From Chryseobacterium sp. BLS98 (lineage in GTDB: Bacteria; Bacteroidota; Bacteroidia; Flavobacteriales; Weeksellaceae), in assembly GCF_001045445.1 (NCBI RefSeq), contig NZ_LFNF01000004.1, positions 223,893 through 287,892 of the forward strand: 64,000 nt of DNA, given 5' to 3'. Of this stretch, positions 60,541 to 64,000 are shown one piece after another. The notes beneath the pieces are model-generated. The model saw only the letters and a program-made list of their open reading frames with translations, had not been told where the DNA came from and searched no databases. The position numbers and the translations under genes are program-made. Position 1 is the first letter of the stretch. The number at the start of each line of letters is the position of its first letter.

Positions 60541-61956
60541 ATGAAGAGTTTATTAAACATCATAAAAGGAATCACTTTTTCAGTCGCCATTCTTGGTGCC
60601 GTTACCTCCTGTATGGCAAGAAAAGAGTACGAAAGACCGAAAAACGTTGTAGACGAAAAGCTTTTCCGTACAGATATGCTGCCTTCCGACAGTACAACGA
60701 TTGCGAATATTTCATGGAAAGAAATATTTACAGATCCTATACTTCAGAAGCATATTTCAAAGGCTTTGGATAATAATTTAGATATAAGGATTGCCCTGCA
60801 AAGCATCAATTCTGCGGAAGCTTATTTAAAACAAAGTAAGGCTGCCTATGAACCGACATTAACGGTAGGTCCCGGCTATTCTTTCCAGACTCAGTCTTTA
60901 AATACGCAGACCGGACAGTTATTTGGAGAGAGACGATATATTAACCAGCTTGATATTACAGCAAGTTTAGGCTGGGAAGCTGATCTCTGGGGCAAACTGA
61001 AGGCTCAGGAAAAAGCTCAGTTGGCAACTTATTTAGGAACTGTGGCAGCGCACAAGGCTGTTAAAAGTGATCTGGTTGCGTCTATTGCCTCCGCTTACTA
61101 TCAATTGCTGACTTTTGATGACCAGAAAAGAATCATTACGGAAACAATTGCAGTTCGTGAAAAAAACCTTGAAACGACTAAGGCTTTAAAAGTTGCGGGA
61201 ACAGTAACGGAAGTTGCGGTTCAGCAGAGTGAAGCATTGGTTTTCAATGCCAAATCTTTACTGATTGATATGGATACTCAGATCCAGCTGTTGGAAAATA
61301 CAATGAGTTTGCTGATGGGAGAGCCTTCCCATACCATTGAAAGATCGACATTGAGAAGCCAGCAGGTTCCCGTTGATTTAAAGTTAGGATATCCTGCCCA
61401 GTTATTGGCCAACCGTCCTGATGTAATGAGAGCAGAGTATAATTTAATGAATACTTTTGAGCTGACGAATGCTGCAAAAGCCCAGTTTTATCCTACCTTA
61501 AAGATCACAGGAAACGGAGGAATCCAGTCTCTTGATATTGACCATTTGTTCAGTGTAAATTCATTGTTTGCAAGTGTAGTGGGAGGTTTGGCTCAACCGA
61601 TTCTAAACAGGAGAGCGATCAAAACCAATTACGAAGTAAGCCTGGCCAATCAGGAAACGGCTTATCTGAATTTTAGAAAAACGGTGCTTACAGCCGGAAA
61701 AGAGGTTTCAGATGCGATCCGTGTATTTTCTGTTCAGGATTCTTTTATTGAATTGAAACAAAAAGAGCTCAATGCTTATAAGAATTCTGTTGAGTATTCT
61801 CAGGAACTTGTTAACTACGGTATGGCCAACTATCTTGAAGTATTGAATGCAAGTGTGAATTCATTGAACGCAGAACTGAATATTTCCAATGCGGAATACA
61901 GCAAAATGAAAGCTGCTGTAGAGCTTTACCAGGCTCTTGGCGGTGGATGGAAATAG
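60541..61956 (+). CDS. TolC-family outer membrane efflux lipoprotein (NodT/OprM type)
   Basis: This 471-residue protein has a lipobox (AVTSC, Cys24), then two OEP repeats with long coiled hairpins (RIALQSINSAEAYLKQSKAAYEPTLTVGPGY and NAAKAQFYPTLKITGNGG). It includes the NodT motif LLANRPDVMRAEYNLM. It forms the trimeric outer-membrane channel of the RND system encoded just upstream. Length and both repeats are normal. A terminator follows. Confidence 0.92.
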   Translation: MKSLLNIIKGITFSVAILGAVTSCMARKEYERPKNVVDEKLFRTDMLPSDSTTIANISWKEIFTDPILQKHISKALDNNLDIRIALQSINSAEAYLKQSKAAYEPTLTVGPGYSFQTQSLNTQTGQLFGERRYINQLDITASLGWEADLWGKLKAQEKAQLATYLGTVAAHKAVKSDLVASIASAYYQLLTFDDQKRIITETIAVREKNLETTKALKVAGTVTEVAVQQSEALVFNAKSLLIDMDTQIQLLENTMSLLMGEPSHTIERSTLRSQQVPVDLKLGYPAQLLANRPDVMRAEYNLMNTFELTNAAKAQFYPTLKITGNGGIQSLDIDHLFSVNSLFASVVGGLAQPILNRRAIKTNYEVSLANQETAYLNFRKTVLTAGKEVSDAIRVFSVQDSFIELKQKELNAYKNSVEYSQELVNYGMANYLEVLNASVNSLNAELNISNAEYSKMKAAVELYQALGGGWK

Positions 61957-61978
61957 AAGTTTATTCTATATAAAATAT

Positions 61979-62010
61979 AACGTATGTCAGAGATGGCATA
62001 CGTTTTTTGT
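61979..62010 (+). terminator. Terminator of the RND operon
   Basis: AACGTATG pairs with CATACGTT (61979-61986 with 61997-62004) around a 10-nt loop, followed by TTTTG. Confidence 0.82.
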
Positions 62011-62062
62011 TGTCTGATATTGGATATGGATTGTTAAATTTTTTATAAAAGCTAAAAAACAT

Positions 62063-62094
62063 TTTGTATATATGTAGTAAACTACGTAGTTTTG
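62063..62094 (+). promoter_or_regulatory. Promoter of the GNAT-MarR operon
   Basis: TTTG at 62063-62066 and TAGTTTTG at 62087-62094 are 20 bp apart, a full match to the Bacteroidota promoter. The ATG is 13 bp behind the -7 element. Confidence 0.78.
62079..62092. promoter_or_regulatory. Palindromic operator of the GNAT-MarR operon
   Basis: AAACTACGTAGTTT is a perfect 14-bp palindrome that overlaps the -7 element, so a bound dimer would exclude RNA polymerase. The MarR gene downstream is the likely ligand-binding partner. Confidence 0.68.
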
Positions 62095-62107
62095 ATATAT
62101 AAATAAA

Positions 62108-62611
62108 ATGCATATGAATATCATCATTAAACCATTAAATAATACTTATTCGGATCAGCTGATTGACTTAATTCTTACCATCCAGCAAAAAGAATTTAAT
62201 GTGCCCATTACGATAGAAGATCAGCCGGATCTAAAAGAGATTGAAAGCTTTTATATGGAACCCGGCGGAAATTTCTGGGGCGCTTTTATAGACAATGAGT
62301 TGGTAGGCTCCATAGCGTTGGTTAAATTTGATGAAAGGGCAGGAGCGGTGAGAAAGATGTTTGTAAAAAAAGAATTCAGGGGAAAAGAACTGAATATTGC
62401 ACAGGAACTTCTGGAAGTTTTAATATCTTTCTGTCGTGAAAATGGAATAGATGCGATTTATCTCGGAACGGTTAATATATTAAAGGCAGCCATGCGTTTT
62501 TATGAACGCAATCATTTTTTACAGGTTGAAAAAGAAGATCTGCCAGCCCGATTCCCATTGATGAACAGCGATAATATTTTCTACTGTTTAAATTTAAATC
62601 AAAAGGTATGA
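62108..62611 (+). CDS. GNAT family N-acetyltransferase, paired with a MarR regulator
   Basis: This 167-residue protein has an N-terminal IIIKPLNNTYSDQLIDLILTIQ and the acetyl-CoA region GAVRKMFVKKEFRGKELNIAQELL. The usual GxG loop is RGKELN. It ends with YLGTVNILKAAMRFYERNHF. The start could also be ATG 62114 (MNIIIKPL). Its stop overlaps the MarR start by 4 bp (ATGA), so the two are translationally coupled. GNAT-MarR pairs usually act on a small toxic compound that also releases the repressor; here this is inference. Confidence 0.82.
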   Translation: MHMNIIIKPLNNTYSDQLIDLILTIQQKEFNVPITIEDQPDLKEIESFYMEPGGNFWGAFIDNELVGSIALVKFDERAGAVRKMFVKKEFRGKELNIAQELLEVLISFCRENGIDAIYLGTVNILKAAMRFYERNHFLQVEKEDLPARFPLMNSDNIFYCLNLNQKV

Positions 62612-63090
62612 ATATAATAGACGAATCCGGCATCCTGGCTATATCTACCAGGCTGCAGCGTTTAAGTGAACAATTGAGAAAAGATGGAGCTTTGATCTAT
62701 CAATCTTTTGATATTGATTTTGAACCTAAGTGGTTTCCAGTCATTTTTACCCTTCATCATAAAAAAATGCTGAGTGTTGTGGAAATTGCCAATGAAATAG
62801 GGTATACTCATCCATCTACCATAAGCTTATTGAAAGAACTGGAGAAACAAAAGCTTATTCAATCCAAAAAAGACAAACAGGATGAGCGCAGAAGACTGAT
62901 TATACTATCTCCGAAAGGTATTGAACTGGTTGAGAAGATGCAGCCGGTTTGGGAACTGGTGTCAAAAGTACTTGGTGAAATAGCAGATAATAAGAATAAT
63001 CTTCTGGCAGCCATTAATGAAGCGGAAGAAAAAATAGCTGAGCAGTCTTTCTATCAGCGAGCATTGAAGATGAAGAAAGAAAGTAAATAG
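62608..63090 (+). CDS. MarR family transcriptional regulator
   Basis: This 160-residue winged-helix protein has KWFPVIFTLHHKKMLSVVEIANEIGYTHPSTISLLKELEKQKLI as the helix-turn-helix region and SKKDKQDERRRLIILSPKGIELVEKM as the wing and connecting helix. It is coupled by a 4-bp overlap to the upstream GNAT gene and followed by a strong terminator. The perfect palindrome in the operon promoter is its likely binding site, making it autoregulatory. The effector is unknown. Confidence 0.86.
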   Translation: MNIIDESGILAISTRLQRLSEQLRKDGALIYQSFDIDFEPKWFPVIFTLHHKKMLSVVEIANEIGYTHPSTISLLKELEKQKLIQSKKDKQDERRRLIILSPKGIELVEKMQPVWELVSKVLGEIADNKNNLLAAINEAEEKIAEQSFYQRALKMKKESK

Positions 63091-63133
63091 TTTGATTACA
63101 ATCTAAATATTTTTTAAAGCAATTGAAATAAAT

Positions 63134-63168
63134 AAAAAGAGTTACTGAATCCGGTAACTCTTTTTTAT
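63134..63168 (+). terminator. Terminator after the MarR gene
   Basis: A perfect 12-bp stem (63134-63145 with 63154-63165) with an 8-nt loop, running into a T-rich tract. Confidence 0.88.
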
Positions 63169-63349
63169 TTAAAGAGGTAGTATGGGATGACTGTCTTAAC
63201 TATTACATTATACTTCTAATTTCATATCTATCATTTAATACGACAGGTTTTGTCGCTTTCCGTCAATACCTTTACCTAATTAAATGATTTAAAATTATTA
63301 TAAAAAACACTGACAATGACATGATCTATGTTAAATCTCTGTAATGAGA

Positions 63350-63380
63350 TTTGTGTTTGTGTTAAAAAATGTTAAATTTG
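63350..63380 (+). promoter_or_regulatory. Promoter of the secreted repeat protein gene
   Basis: TTTG at 63350-63353 and TAAATTTG at 63373-63380 are 19 bp apart, an exact Bacteroidota promoter. The leader to the ATG at 63420 would be about 33 nt. Confidence 0.78.
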
Positions 63381-63419
63381 CCCAAAATTATTAAAACTAA
63401 GATTAACTAAATACACAAG

Positions 63420-64000
63420 ATGAAGAAAATTTACTCTGGTGCATATATTCTATGCACAGTTCTGGGTCTGTCTGCCCAGGAAGTATTGTGGCAGAAAGAT
63501 ATCAAATCCAATACCCAGGATTTTCTAAGCCAGATCACGACAACCATTGACGGTCAATATTTAATTACAGGAAGCAGTATTCAGAGCAGTAAGCTTCAGG
63601 CAGAAGGCAGTAAGCAGAATGGTGGCTACGATTTCCATTTAATCAAATTAAACCAGCAGGGAGAAGAAATCTGGGAAAAATACTTTTCAGGACAGAATCA
63701 TGATTACCTGTCAGCTTCTGTGGCTACCCAGGAAGGAGGATTTCTTGTTGCCGGCACTTCTTATTCCGGAAAAGGTTTAGATAAAAAAGAAGATTCCAAA
63801 GGAGGATCAGATATATGGCTTATAAGATTAAATGAATTTGGAGATGAACTTTGGCAAAAAACACTGGGGTCTTCTTCAGATGAAGAAGCAAAATCTGTAA
63901 TTCAAAGTACAGATTTAGGATTCTTTGTAGCAGGCAACGTTCAGAACTCTAGAAAAGGTTATGGCTCCAAAGATGTTTTAGTTATAAAGCTAGATAAAGA
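63420..64000 (+). CDS. Secreted beta-propeller-like repeat protein (3' end outside window)
   Basis: The frame starts at ATG 63420 and is still open at the window edge (193 codons visible). It has a signal peptide (MKKIYSGAYILCTVLGLSAQ). Blade-like repeats then recur about every 55-65 residues: YDFHLIKLNQQGEEIWEKYF, SDIWLIRLNEFGDELWQKTL and KDVLVIKLDKD, each preceded by a GFxVAG piece (GGFLVAGTS, LGFFVAGN). This is the pattern of secreted delta-60-like or kelch-like propellers, which in flavobacteria often end in a T9SS sorting domain or RHS-type repeats; that part is out of view. The function is unknown. Confidence 0.8.
   Translation, partial: MKKIYSGAYILCTVLGLSAQEVLWQKDIKSNTQDFLSQITTTIDGQYLITGSSIQSSKLQAEGSKQNGGYDFHLIKLNQQGEEIWEKYFSGQNHDYLSASVATQEGGFLVAGTSYSGKGLDKKEDSKGGSDIWLIRLNEFGDELWQKTLGSSSDEEAKSVIQSTDLGFFVAGNVQNSRKGYGSKDVLVIKLDK

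Larger units (their letters stand above)
63091..63419. other. Gap between MarR and the last gene
   Basis: The 329-bp gap holds the MarR terminator and, at its right end, a complete promoter for the next gene. The middle (63170-63340) shows nothing I can assign. Confidence 0.6.

Overview
The window is chromosomal DNA from a member of Bacteroidota, most likely a flavobacterium close to Chryseobacterium (Weeksellaceae). This rests on a type IX secretion component (PorQ), a secreted protein with a C-terminal T9SS sorting domain, a TamL lipoprotein, an AT-rich base composition, and promoters of the Bacteroidota form TTTG-N18-20-TAnnTTTG. I see no prophage, transposase, CRISPR array or defence island. 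The content is mostly housekeeping and metabolism, with accessory small genes and repeats between them.

Layout. 1-3.4 kb: end of an M28 peptidase, a GNAT/VOC/endonuclease V-like trio, and a GEVED-domain T9SS substrate. 3.6-12.2 kb: a SNF2 helicase, a stand-alone KAS III enzyme, an SDR with an AraC regulator, a tRNA-Arg(CCU), an AT-rich gap with a perfect inverted pair of DnaA boxes, a VOC protein and an NAD(P)-binding protein. 12.2-20 kb: uvrA, a TonB-dependent receptor with a DUF2490 protein, an HD protein, YegP and DUF805. 20.1-26.6 kb: a beta-oxidation operon marR-fadN-fadA-fadE, ordered like Bacillus fadNAE. It carries a decayed four-helix-bundle gene between inverted repeats, and two palindromic operators in front of marR. 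26.6-31 kb: a FecCD-type ABC importer with a TlpA lipoprotein, then a ferredoxin-type reductase and a SanA/YdcF protein. 31-46 kb: envelope and core genes (tamL, a TrmH-family methyltransferase, holin-like and YtxH proteins, cmk, porQ, pyrH, frr, LptF/LptG permease, lolA, ftsK). 46.3-51.4 kb: a CcsBA fusion for cytochrome c maturation, an SPFH protein, a ribbon-helix-helix protein and a 50-residue membrane protein. 51.5-54.8 kb: an ALDH7-type dehydrogenase and lysine 6-aminotransferase, a two-step lysine-to-aminoadipate route. 55-62 kb: a GNAT protein and a GbsR/MarR-controlled RND efflux operon. 62-64 kb: a GNAT-MarR pair and the start of a large secreted repeat protein.

The most unusual theme is a class of long imperfect palindromes in the gaps between genes (about 21.9, 23.2-23.6, 27.6, 34.4, 38.4, 42.5, 49.7, 54.9 and 60.5 kb). 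Their architecture is alike, with two arms of 13-50 bp around a loop, but the arm sequences differ from site to site. One of them encloses a frameshifted four-helix-bundle (23S-IVS-type) gene. A second theme is regulation that can be read directly: three MarR-family genes each have a perfect or near-perfect palindrome overlapping a recognisable promoter.
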